Of a DNA stretch of 64,000 bases, positions 27,186 to 33,861 are shown in pieces (the first letter of the stretch is position 1; the number at the start of each line of letters is the position of its first letter). A program made the translations under genes and the position numbers. The notes beneath the pieces were generated by a model. The model saw nothing but the letters and a program-made list of their open reading frames with translations. It did no database searches and had not been told where the DNA came from. The stretch is from NCBI RefSeq assembly GCF_900105145.1, contig NZ_LT629752.1, forward strand, positions 248,001 through 312,000, written 5' to 3'. The DNA is from Polaribacter sp. KT25b (GTDB lineage: Bacteria > Bacteroidota > Bacteroidia > Flavobacteriales > Flavobacteriaceae).

Positions 27186-27362
27186 TTATAGTTTTGTTTT
27201 TATTGCCTGAAAAATTTCAAGCAGTTTTGTAATAATAATTTCTGATATAGAAATGAATACCCACAAAAGGTTTTTAGTAATAAAAACCAATGCTTTATAG
27301 CATTGGGTTTCTATGTTTGAAAGAAATTCGTATCTATTTGAATTGGTATTATTTGTTGTCAT
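27186..27362 (-). CDS. Small membrane protein of the mobilization operon
   Basis: 58 residues from the ATG at 27362 (an in-frame ATG at 27386 would overlap the upstream gene by 20 bases). A polar N-terminus (MTTNNTNSNRYEF) precedes a hydrophobic segment around residues 24-45 (VFITKNLLWVFISISEIII). No family is recognised. It lies between the HTH gene and another small hydrophobic protein, both on the minus strand. It may be an accessory to the coupling protein; that is inference. Confidence 0.5.
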   Translation of the reverse strand: MTTNNTNSNRYEFLSNIETQCYKALVFITKNLLWVFISISEIIITKLLEIFQAIKTKL

Positions 27363-27366
27363 AATT

Positions 27367-27597
27367 TTAAAATCTAATTCTATCAAAAACCATGACTATG
27401 ATTTTTAGTAATCCATTAAAAATGCTTCCGATAATTTGAATACTCTTCTCTAAAACAACCTCTATTATTTTTACAAAACCCGTAGCAAGTGGAGATAAAA
27501 TTTTTCCAATAATGGAAACACTTGTGTCAAATAATGCTTTAATGGGTTGAGGAAAAAATATACTAATAAACAGCAGGAATAATAAAATTGTAATCAT
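27367..27597 (-). CDS. Small hydrophobic protein preceding the coupling protein in the operon order
   Basis: 76 residues, hydrophobic throughout. One strong membrane segment lies at residues 1-17 (MITILLFLLFISIFFPQ), followed by amphipathic helices (IIGKILSPLATGFVKIIEVV). The start overlaps the end of the coupling-protein gene by 4 bases, so the two are translationally coupled. No family is recognised. It could anchor the coupling protein, which itself lacks obvious N-terminal membrane segments. Confidence 0.55.
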   Translation of the reverse strand: MITILLFLLFISIFFPQPIKALFDTSVSIIGKILSPLATGFVKIIEVVLEKSIQIIGSIFNGLLKIIVMVFDRIRF

Positions 27598-28946
27598 AAT
27601 TTGCTTCTGTTTTTTAGGGTTCTATTTTTAAAAAATGCGGTTGCTTTTAATTTCATTGGTTTATAGCTTCCATGAATGAAAAGGCATTCGTCATCTTTTA
27701 ATTGTGTTCTCACTTCTTCAGGAGTCATTAAATTTCTAGAAATACGATTCATAGGTTGATTGCGTTTGAAAACCCCTTTTGCAGAATAGCTTTCGGTTTT
27801 TACACCAAGCATATCAGACACAATCCGAGAACTTTCATAACTCAATCCGCCATAAAAGAGTTTGCTATTACAGTTTTCAAAAATTATTTTTGATTTACTA
27901 TTATATACAGAGGTAAGTTGCTCAAAGCTCTGTAAAATCAGGCTTAAATGAATTCTTTTCTTACGGTTAGTAGTAATGATGGTTTCAAAATTTGGAATAG
28001 CTCCAACATTCGCAAATTCATCCATAAAGCAATAAACGGCGTTACCTGTACTTTCAGTCATCAGAGATTCAAATAATTGGCGATAAAATAAATTCCAAAA
28101 ACCCTTGTAATATGGCATTTTATGCTCCTCTTGAGATAAATACAAGACGGTTCTTTTGTTTCTTAAATCAGTAAAAGAAAAAGTACTCTCAGAACAAACG
28201 GTAGTCAGTGTTTCCTCGCTATAGATATAAAGAGCCGTTTTAACCGTTGCTATGATTGACTGTTTTACTTTTTGGCTTCCAGCCATAAACGAACAATACT
28301 CATCAAAATCATCCTCGTTCAAAGCAAGTTCCATCAAAGCATTAATCTCCTCATCGGCATGTCCCATTTTGTTTACGAGTCTATTTACAAAGGCAAGGCT
28401 TCTATTTTCTACTGGAATTTTAAGAACTACTCCCAAAATGAGCAGTGTTAATATAGAAATCGAAGATTGCGTCCAAAATTGGTCGCCTTTAGAGTTCTCA
28501 TAGACAACACCAATTAAAGATTCTGCCATGATTTTTGCCGTGCTTTTGTTGGTTATTTTTAATAGGGGATTATGCTTTGCAGAATTAGTAGGGTTTGTTA
28601 GGTCTAAATAAATTGGCTCAAATCTTTGTTTGATTAGCCACGTTTCTGATAACTTTCTTATTTCTCCAGAAGGATCAAAAAATATAAGTGAAACATTTGA
28701 ACCCCATTTTCTTAAAGCTTGATTTAACACGAATCGAGTAGATTTCCCACCACCTGTAGGACTTATTAAAATTAAATTTTTATAAGAACTATCTTGATTT
28801 AATCGTAAGTCGTTAGCTATATATACACCAGAATTAGATGGCTTTAATAATTTGCGTTGCTCCCAAAACCCACAAAATTCAGCACTTCCATGAGAGCTAA
28901 CTTTCTCTGGGTTCAACAAATAATCAAAAAACGTTCTTTGGCTCAT
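27594..28946 (-). CDS. VirD4/TraG-type coupling protein (conjugative ATPase)
   Basis: 450 residues. Walker A SPTGGGKST at about 61-69, Walker B-like YCFMDEFANVG at about 306, then RKKRIHLSLILQSFEQL, a hallmark of the TraG/VirD4 family. Coupling proteins deliver the relaxase-DNA complex to a type IV secretion channel. N-terminal membrane helices usual for VirD4 are not evident (the protein is short), and two small membrane proteins are encoded just downstream. With the relaxase and MobC-like genes upstream on the same strand, it completes a mobilization module. Confidence 0.92.
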   Translation of the reverse strand: MSQRTFFDYLLNPEKVSSHGSAEFCGFWEQRKLLKPSNSGVYIANDLRLNQDSSYKNLILISPTGGGKSTRFVLNQALRKWGSNVSLIFFDPSGEIRKLSETWLIKQRFEPIYLDLTNPTNSAKHNPLLKITNKSTAKIMAESLIGVVYENSKGDQFWTQSSISILTLLILGVVLKIPVENRSLAFVNRLVNKMGHADEEINALMELALNEDDFDEYCSFMAGSQKVKQSIIATVKTALYIYSEETLTTVCSESTFSFTDLRNKRTVLYLSQEEHKMPYYKGFWNLFYRQLFESLMTESTGNAVYCFMDEFANVGAIPNFETIITTNRKKRIHLSLILQSFEQLTSVYNSKSKIIFENCNSKLFYGGLSYESSRIVSDMLGVKTESYSAKGVFKRNQPMNRISRNLMTPEEVRTQLKDDECLFIHGSYKPMKLKATAFFKNRTLKNRSKL

Positions 28947-28967
28947 AAAAATGGGATTAAAAATTAA

Positions 28968-29843
28968 TTACTGTTTTTCAATAGACCGTTCTTGGTCTCT
29001 ATTCTTTAATTGTTCTAATTCGTATAAACGAACTTCTTTTTTTAGATTTTCTATATCAATCAAAAGCCTAGTAAATCGAAATTTCTTATTTGTTTCAGTA
29101 ATGATTCCTGTGGGTTTACCATTTCTGGTATAAACAGAAAAATCTTCCTCCTTTTCAATTGATTTTAAAAAATCTTCCTTCTTTGGATATTTTTTGGCAA
29201 TACTGATAAGTTTCTCTTTAATGTTTTCTAATAGACTTTTTTGTCCTCGTTTTTTAGCACGAATAGAGCCATCCGTTTCTTTCATTTTTTCAGGTAATGG
29301 TATGCCAGTTAATGTTGATTTTTTACTTTTTTCTAATTCAGGTAGATATAGCAAGCTGTGTTTTAATTCAGGGAATTTTTGCTGATATCTATTCATATCA
29401 ATCTGAATTTCTTTTAGTCTTTGTTTTGATATTCTTCGAGATTTTCCATTACCAAATTGAGAAGCGGAAACCGCAAAATGTAGATGAATATTTTCTTTTT
29501 CAAAGTGAACTCTTCCAAAAGTTATAGCGGAATTAAAATTCATTAATTCTGAGAATTTTTGAGCAAAACCAAATAGTTTTTCAGTATTTAAAAAAAGTTT
29601 TTCCTTCGGATGAAAACTTAAAATGATATGCTGAACGCCAATTCGTTTCTGTTTTCCTTGTTTAATAAACTTATTATTTTGTTTAAAATCTTCGGCAACT
29701 TCTTTAGTGTTTTTTCCTAACGTATTATGTCTCAGAATGAAATTTTTTTCATTATCAAAATGTGTTTTTCCCTCATTAATATATCTGATTAATTGGGGTA
29801 AATTCGGTCGTGAAAGTGATCTACTTAGCATTTTAATCAGCAT
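28968..29843 (-). CDS. Relaxase / mobilization nuclease
   Basis: 291 residues. The metal-binding motif of relaxases is visible as HLHFAVSA (HxH, about residues 125-131), preceded by QHIILSFHPKEKL. The C-terminal half is Lys-rich and helical. The catalytic nucleophile would be an N-terminal Tyr (for example in IRYINEGK). It nicks oriT and leads the strand into the recipient. It overlaps the MobC-like gene by 11 bases and is followed by the coupling-protein gene after 21 bases. The MOB class cannot be fixed by eye; a MobP/MobV-like member is likely. Confidence 0.85.
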   Translation of the reverse strand: MLIKMLSRSLSRPNLPQLIRYINEGKTHFDNEKNFILRHNTLGKNTKEVAEDFKQNNKFIKQGKQKRIGVQHIILSFHPKEKLFLNTEKLFGFAQKFSELMNFNSAITFGRVHFEKENIHLHFAVSASQFGNGKSRRISKQRLKEIQIDMNRYQQKFPELKHSLLYLPELEKSKKSTLTGIPLPEKMKETDGSIRAKKRGQKSLLENIKEKLISIAKKYPKKEDFLKSIEKEEDFSVYTRNGKPTGIITETNKKFRFTRLLIDIENLKKEVRLYELEQLKNRDQERSIEKQ

Positions 29844-30339
29844 TGAGGTTAGGTATTAGATGAATAGGTTTAAAATTAATTTTAGGGCTTACATAAAGTG
29901 TGTTTACTATGTTTTCTAATTGATTAACTTGTTTAATTAATTCTGAAAATCTTCCTTCTGAAATATTTTTTTGGCTGTGAGACATGAAAACCAATTGATT
30001 TATATTATTAGAGCTTTTACGAATTAGCATTTTAGCTTCTTCAATATTTTCATTTATAGGTAAAAAAGCTTCACTTTGAATATAGGCTAAAGAGCTCTTT
30101 CTTATAAAAGTGGTCGGTTTTTCATCGTATTTTTTAGCAATATTTTTAATGGTTTCATACTCTTCATTCGAGAATAAAATCTCTATTCTTTTAGAATTAT
30201 TTCGGTAAGTTTTTAAATATTCCTTTTGATAATACTTTCTATAAGATTTTCTTGCCTCCTTCCATTCTTCTAGAGTAGTAGGTTTTATGCTGAAATGCGA
30301 TATGTATTGCTGAAAATTCATCATAGAAAAAAGGTTCAA
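29833..30339 (-). CDS. MobC-like relaxosome accessory protein
   Basis: 168 residues. A ribbon-helix-helix-like segment (RIEILFSNEEYETIKNIAKKYDEKPTTFIRKSSL, about 48-82) is followed by a helical region with the MobC-typical pattern NNINQLVFMSHSQ and a leucine-rich tail. MobC proteins bind near oriT and help the relaxase nick. The gene overlaps the relaxase start and lies just downstream of a candidate oriT hairpin at 30374-30394. The assignment is by motif and position. Confidence 0.8.
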   Translation of the reverse strand: MNLFSMMNFQQYISHFSIKPTTLEEWKEARKSYRKYYQKEYLKTYRNNSKRIEILFSNEEYETIKNIAKKYDEKPTTFIRKSSLAYIQSEAFLPINENIEEAKMLIRKSSNNINQLVFMSHSQKNISEGRFSELIKQVNQLENIVNTLYVSPKINFKPIHLIPNLNAD

Positions 30340-30373
30340 AAATTATTTGAATAAAATGTTTGGTTTATTTTTA

Positions 30374-30394
30374 TAACACAAACAATGTGTGTTA
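30374..30394. other. Candidate oriT inverted repeat
   Basis: TAACACA (30374-30380) and TGTGTTA (30388-30394) flank a 7-base spacer in the 65-base gap upstream of the MobC and relaxase genes. Origins of transfer commonly lie here and contain such repeats next to the nick site. Position and symmetry are the only evidence. Confidence 0.35.
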
Positions 30395-30404
30395 AGAAAT
30401 TTTT

Positions 30405-30935
30405 TTAAACTAAAACGAGTGCTTCGTATACAATAATTCGTTCTGCCATAGCATTCCAAAGGTTTTCGTATTCTCCTTCAATGCGAAGTTGTTGTTGATA
30501 AGTAGGGAAACGCTTAATGTATTTAGCTGATTTTGAGTTTTTTTCTAGTAGACCTTGCCCTAAATTAGCGGTCGAATCTGCTATTTTAACAGCTTTTGCA
30601 ACTGGAAATTTATTTAATAAAGCATAATTAGGTTCTCCATTCGATAGTTTTGTAAGTGCTATTACATTATTTAAAACATCTATTCCAAAAAGATTTTTAA
30701 TTTCTAAACGTGTAACATTAGGACAATCTTCTAAAACATCGTGAAGTAAAGCTGTTGCTAGGTATTCGGGCTCAGAATACCCCATAGAAATTAAATGTAA
30801 GAACACATCAGATAGGTGCTTAGAATAAGCGTGCTCTCCATAGCGCTGCTCTTCTTTAGCGTGAGCCTCAAAGGCGAAGTTTCTCGCCTTATAAATGAGG
30901 TCACTATTCTTAATATGTTGATTTTTTAATTTCAA
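30405..30935 (-). CDS. HD hydrolase of the RelA/SpoT (MESH1-like) type
   Basis: 176 residues. Metal-ligand motifs of ppGpp hydrolases are present: His25, HDVLED (65-70) and KIADSTANL with Asp120 and Asn124. GEHAYSKHLSDV matches the usual EPYIxHPxxVA region loosely. The synthetase and regulatory domains are missing, so it would be a small alarmone hydrolase or a related nucleotide phosphohydrolase. It starts 8 bases after the E1-like gene on the same strand and probably belongs to the conjugation-like operon. Whether it acts on (p)ppGpp or on another nucleotide is unknown. Confidence 0.75.
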   Translation of the reverse strand: MKLKNQHIKNSDLIYKARNFAFEAHAKEEQRYGEHAYSKHLSDVFLHLISMGYSEPEYLATALLHDVLEDCPNVTRLEIKNLFGIDVLNNVIALTKLSNGEPNYALLNKFPVAKAVKIADSTANLGQGLLEKNSKSAKYIKRFPTYQQQLRIEGEYENLWNAMAERIIVYEALVLV

Positions 30936-30943
30936 AGTGGTGT

Positions 30944-31837
30944 TTATTTTTCTTTGATCATTTGTTGTAATTTACCTTTGCAATCTGGACAAGTATTATA
31001 TCCGTTATCTGGTATTTCAGCTTCAATTCTTTGCCAATAAGAATTAAAGTTTTGAGCATTCATTCCGACATTATTAAAAGCATTATCAAACAGTTTATTC
31101 CCACCTAAAGGGTGTACTTTAAATTGGATAAAATTGTAGTTGATTTTACCATCTTCATTTTTCATTTCTTGAAAAAATGATGCAAATTCAAAATCATTTT
31201 TTCTTTTTAAATGATTTTTATGAAGTATTGCCAAAGCAATAAATCCAATAAAGCTGTCTAGATGTTGTGAATGAAAAATGGTATTACAATTTGAAGAAAC
31301 TTTAATTTCTTCTTTTTTATTTGCTAAATACCGATAAGAACAACAACATCTAAAACAAGATGGTGTATATTTTGGTATTGAAAAGAAAATTTCAGCAGTT
31401 CTGCTTTTTGCATAAAATCCAGCCCAAATAGCAGGGATCATATATTTTAAAGCGAGAATATTTCCAAAAGATTGAGCCTTAAAACTATCTGTTAAAAAAA
31501 GTGCTAAATCTGCCTCTTTGAAAATAGTATCTAATTCTGTTTCATTCATGTCATGGAAGTTTTTAGTAATTCCAAGGTATTCAGTGTCAGGGTTTATTTG
31601 AGAAACCGCTTTTCCTAAAGCATTGACTTTGTAATTACCTATATCGGTTTGATTATATCCTTGTCTTACTATGTTTGAAGCCTCTACGGTGTCAAAATCT
31701 AACACCGTTATTTTACCTATTCCTGTTCTTGCTAAAGAACAAACAAGGGAATAAGAACCACCTGCTCCTACAACTATAATATGAGTTCTTTGGAGTAATT
31801 TTATATCCACTGCTTCTATTATTCTTGAATAATCCAT
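30944..31837 (-). CDS. ThiF/E1-like adenylyltransferase
   Basis: 297 residues from the ATG at 31837. The frame is open to 31927, but the extra part overlaps the JAB gene and lacks family text. Rossmann ATP-binding motif VVGAGGS (22-28), then LDFDTVEASNIVRQ (46-59) and Lys70, as in E1 enzymes that adenylate the C-terminal Gly of ubiquitin-like proteins. Two Cys pairs, CFRCC in the middle and CPDC near the end, probably bind zinc. It follows the JAB gene by 5 bases and precedes an HD hydrolase by 8. Its partner protein is not obvious; see the 20-residue ORF at 33045. Confidence 0.88.
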   Translation of the reverse strand: MDYSRIIEAVDIKLLQRTHIIVVGAGGSYSLVCSLARTGIGKITVLDFDTVEASNIVRQGYNQTDIGNYKVNALGKAVSQINPDTEYLGITKNFHDMNETELDTIFKEADLALFLTDSFKAQSFGNILALKYMIPAIWAGFYAKSRTAEIFFSIPKYTPSCFRCCCSYRYLANKKEEIKVSSNCNTIFHSQHLDSFIGFIALAILHKNHLKRKNDFEFASFFQEMKNEDGKINYNFIQFKVHPLGGNKLFDNAFNNVGMNAQNFNSYWQRIEAEIPDNGYNTCPDCKGKLQQMIKEK

Positions 31838-31842
31838 AATAT

Positions 31843-32592
31843 TTAATTTAAAAGTTGCTGAATAATGTATTTGTAAAAAACTGGTATCAATACAATTAGA
31901 AAACCTAAAAGTATTATTAGAAAACAAGTAAAAATGACTTGATAAAGCTGAGAGAAATTGAAACTATCAAGAATAGTTTTATGTACTCGTTCTTCTGTTT
32001 CTTTTTTAATCTCATCTATTTTTAAAGGAATTGTTTTAGGCTCTACTTTAAAAGTGTTGTTGATTTTAATTACTGTTTTGCTTTTGTAATTATTAATCTT
32101 CTTTTTTTTTCGAGTAGACTTTTTTTTCTTTTTTGTAATTTCATTAGAGTTCGTTACTATTTCTAACTCTAATGTATCTACCGTTCCATTTTTGTTATAG
32201 GCTAATGGGATAAACTTGAATCCACCATCTTTGGCGGAAAATACCAATGGTGTTAAAAATTTTTCCACATCAATATTCTTAAATTGAGAAGCGAAATAAT
32301 CTTTATCAGGCTGTGATAGCCTTCCTAAGCCATAAGGATGACTATGAATAAACCCAAGTAATTCTAGTTCTTCTTCATCCCACCATTTCTTAATAATAGG
32401 ATTTAAATACCCAGTATTAAAAGTGTAACTGCTTCGTGTATTAATCGAGTTTTTGTCAAACAAAAATCGAGTAACTGTAAAATCTTTTCTAGAACCAAAG
32501 AGTAACCCGCCAGACTCAGCTGGCTTGTTACCTATGGTAGCTTTTATTTCATCAAAAGCAGATTGAGTTATTTTAAATTTTTTAGTTTCCAT
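31843..32592 (-). CDS. JAB/MPN metalloprotease with Lys-rich linker and C-terminal membrane anchor
   Basis: 249 residues. A complete JAMM zinc site is present: Glu26 (PAESGG), His83-x-His85, Ser93 and Asp96 (HSHPYGLGRLSQPD). JAMM proteases remove ubiquitin-like modifiers or process their C-terminus. After the domain (about 1-145) come a Lys-rich linker (about 153-172) and one membrane segment (about 217-240), so the protease is probably tethered to the membrane, which is unusual for the family. It sits between the E2-like and E1-like genes with 5-base gaps. Confidence 0.88.
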   Translation of the reverse strand: METKKFKITQSAFDEIKATIGNKPAESGGLLFGSRKDFTVTRFLFDKNSINTRSSYTFNTGYLNPIIKKWWDEEELELLGFIHSHPYGLGRLSQPDKDYFASQFKNIDVEKFLTPLVFSAKDGGFKFIPLAYNKNGTVDTLELEIVTNSNEITKKKKKSTRKKKKINNYKSKTVIKINNTFKVEPKTIPLKIDEIKKETEERVHKTILDSFNFSQLYQVIFTCFLIILLGFLIVLIPVFYKYIIQQLLN

Positions 32593-32597
32593 AACTC

Positions 32598-32945
32598 TTA
32601 ATTTCGCATTTGAACTTGTCTGTCAATTGTAATTCCTGTGGCTATATACTTACAAGTTAAATCAGCCCATTCAGCACTTATTTGTTTAGCTCTTTGTAAA
32701 TTGGTAGGCTCGCTACCCACTGTTATACAAATTCTTCTTGTTGCATCTCGCGAGGAAGATAAATAATGGCAAATTAGAGAACTATTAGGACGATCTTCAT
32801 AACTAGGTTGTTGATGAATATCAATTTCAAAATGGTTGCCTACTTTGTGATAACTGAATTTAAAAATGGACCCGTTTTTAGCTACATATTTATAAACTTG
32901 ATAAGTCAGTAATGTTCCTTTTGTAATTTGTTCTGAAAATTTCAT
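32598..32945 (-). CDS. Possible E2-like protein of the E1/JAB operon
   Basis: 115 residues with no signal or membrane segment. The C-terminal half runs HYLSSSRDATRRICITVG, then AEWADLTCKYIATG. The spacing of Cys73 (in RICI), Trp93 and the ATG tail loosely recalls the region after the catalytic Cys of bacterial E2-like proteins (xLCLx then EWLxxYExWLATG, as in type II CBASS). It lies 5 bases upstream of the JAB gene, and E2-JAB-E1 is a known bacterial order. The match is by eye and weak; it could equally be an unrelated partner. Other cysteines are Cys59 and Cys98. Confidence 0.45.
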   Translation of the reverse strand: MKFSEQITKGTLLTYQVYKYVAKNGSIFKFSYHKVGNHFEIDIHQQPSYEDRPNSSLICHYLSSSRDATRRICITVGSEPTNLQRAKQISAEWADLTCKYIATGITIDRQVQMRN

Positions 32946-32975
32946 ATTTAGATGTTTTTATTAAATTTTAAAATA

Positions 32976-32995
32976 AGCGGGCATTTCAGCCCGCT
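32976..32995 (-). terminator. GC-rich hairpin between the 20-residue ORF and the E2-like gene
   Basis: AGCGGGC (32976-32982) and GCCCGCT (32989-32995) form a 7-bp stem with a 6-base loop. On the minus strand it is followed by TTATTTTAAAATTT. It could act as a partial terminator or processing site that lets the upstream ORF be made in excess of the enzyme genes. Confidence 0.6.
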
Positions 32996-33044
32996 GTTAA
33001 AAATTTAGATACTATTGTTCACTAAACTTTTAAAAAAATTTGGT

Positions 33045-33107
33045 TTATCCAACATGGAGAGTTCCTTCTCCAATGGCTTCACCACCTTTAGTAGGTCTTG
33101 TAGACAT
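33045..33107 (-). CDS. Candidate 20-residue peptide ending in Gly, upstream of the E2-like/JAB/E1 genes
   Basis: A short ORF with an ATG at 33107, an A-rich leader typical of flavobacterial starts, and TAA at 33045-33047. The peptide begins MSTRPTKGGEA, is Gly-rich (6 of 20) and ends LHVG. It reads in the same direction as the operon and is separated from it by the hairpin at 32976-32995. E1 enzymes adenylate a C-terminal residue, usually Gly, and some ThiF-like enzymes act on very short ribosomal peptides (MccB on MccA). A modifier or precursor role is therefore conceivable. An ORF this short may also be chance. Confidence 0.35.
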   Translation of the reverse strand: MSTRPTKGGEAIGEGTLHVG

Positions 33108-33179
33108 AATTCTATTTTTTTGGCACGCTTAAACATTCACATCTCGTTTTTTTGAACAGCTCAACGAGTAAAAACTGTA

Positions 33180-33380
33180 TTATATTTTCTTTTTAAAAAT
33201 TAAAATCAATAATGCTAAAATTGAACCTGCTATTCGATTGAAACTCCAAACTATTCCAGTAAAAATCATAGAGAAAAAACCTCTGTCAAAGACTGCAATG
33301 GGTGGACAAATAAAAAGCAGGATTCCTTTAAAAATTTTCTTAATGAACTTCCTCACTTTTATTGTCTTTAAAATTTTCAT
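33180..33380 (-). CDS. YqaE/Pmp3-like small membrane protein
   Basis: 66 residues from the ATG at 33380; an in-frame ATG six codons upstream is possible. Two hydrophobic segments flank a short polar turn, and the text FICPPIAVF is the Pmp3/YqaE signature. This is followed by a second helix (IAGSILALLILIF). The family is small plasma-membrane proteins linked to stress and membrane potential. Here the N-terminus is unusually basic. It overlaps the preceding 61-residue ORF by 41 bases and lies in the minus-strand cargo of the element. Confidence 0.65.
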   Translation of the reverse strand: MKILKTIKVRKFIKKIFKGILLFICPPIAVFDRGFFSMIFTGIVWSFNRIAGSILALLILIFKKKI

Positions 33381-33525
33381 TAAATATTCTTGTCGCACAA
33401 AATTTTGCGTAACTACGGCATTGATAAAATGTCCCGTATTTTTGAGGAACAGGTAATTTTATATTTTGAAAAAATTCTTTATTAGAAAGAATAGCACTTG
33501 TTAATTGTTCTATCGTTGGTTTCAT
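33340..33525 (-). CDS. Small unknown protein overlapping the Pmp3-like gene
   Basis: 61 residues from the ATG at 33525 (MKPTIEQLTSAILSNKEFF). The frame is open further upstream, but that part lacks coding character. It is charged, soluble-looking, and contains YGTFYQCRSYAKFC with two cysteines. No family is recognised. Its 3' end overlaps the Pmp3-like gene by 41 bases in another frame, and the A-rich start context is normal. Moderately supported as a real gene. Confidence 0.45.
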   Translation of the reverse strand: MKPTIEQLTSAILSNKEFFQNIKLPVPQKYGTFYQCRSYAKFCATRIFNENFKDNKSEEVH

Positions 33526-33605
33526 AATTCTATGTTTTTTGATTTGGTTTTGGAGATTAAAAAATTTAAAGGAGCGAAAAATGTTAAATATCGCTCCTGT
33601 TAGTT

Positions 33606-33740
33606 TTAAGAACTGATGACTAAGCAAAAAATACCAAAGCCAAGAAAAATGGCTACTTGAATAATTGTAACTAAAACGAGCTCTTTAACTGGTTCTTTAC
33701 TCGTAAGTTCATGTCTGCTGTAACTTCTCATAATAGGCAT
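33606..33740 (-). CDS. 44-residue single-span membrane protein
   Basis: An ORF starting with ATG at 33740. A polar N-terminus (MPIMRSYSRHELTSKEPVKE) is followed by one membrane segment (LVLVTIIQVAIFLGFGIFCLVI) and a short tail. It is in line with the other minus-strand small genes of this part of the element and lies just downstream of the 11-bp tandem repeats. No family is recognised. The clean amphipathic-free hydrophobic segment supports a real small protein. Confidence 0.45.
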   Translation of the reverse strand: MPIMRSYSRHELTSKEPVKELVLVTIIQVAIFLGFGIFCLVISS

Positions 33741-33812
33741 ATTTAAAAGTTTTTAGCTTCTTACTTTAAAAAGCTTTCAGCAAAGCTAGAGATGAAAATC
33801 AACAAAAAAAGG

Positions 33813-33856
33813 GCAGATGAAAAGCAGACGAAAAGCAAACTAAAAGCAAATGGGAA
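33813..33856. repeat. Four tandem 11-bp repeats (iteron-like)
   Basis: GCAGATGAAAA, GCAGACGAAAA, GCAAACTAAAA and GCAAATGGGAA follow one another without gaps. The 11-bp period places each unit on the same face of the helix, as in iterons or clustered regulator sites. They lie between the small membrane-protein gene (start 33740) and the 155-residue gene (stop 33862), outside any convincing ORF. Confidence 0.65.
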
Positions 33857-33861
33857 AGAGT

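Noticed and set aside
31838..31927. Longer E1 protein starting at 31927
   Set aside because: The extra 30 codons overlap the JAB gene and show no E1-like text; the ATG at 31837 gives the expected start with a 5-base gap.
33813..33856. The 11-bp tandem repeats as a CRISPR array
   Set aside because: Units are contiguous without spacers and far too short; no cas gene is present anywhere in the window.
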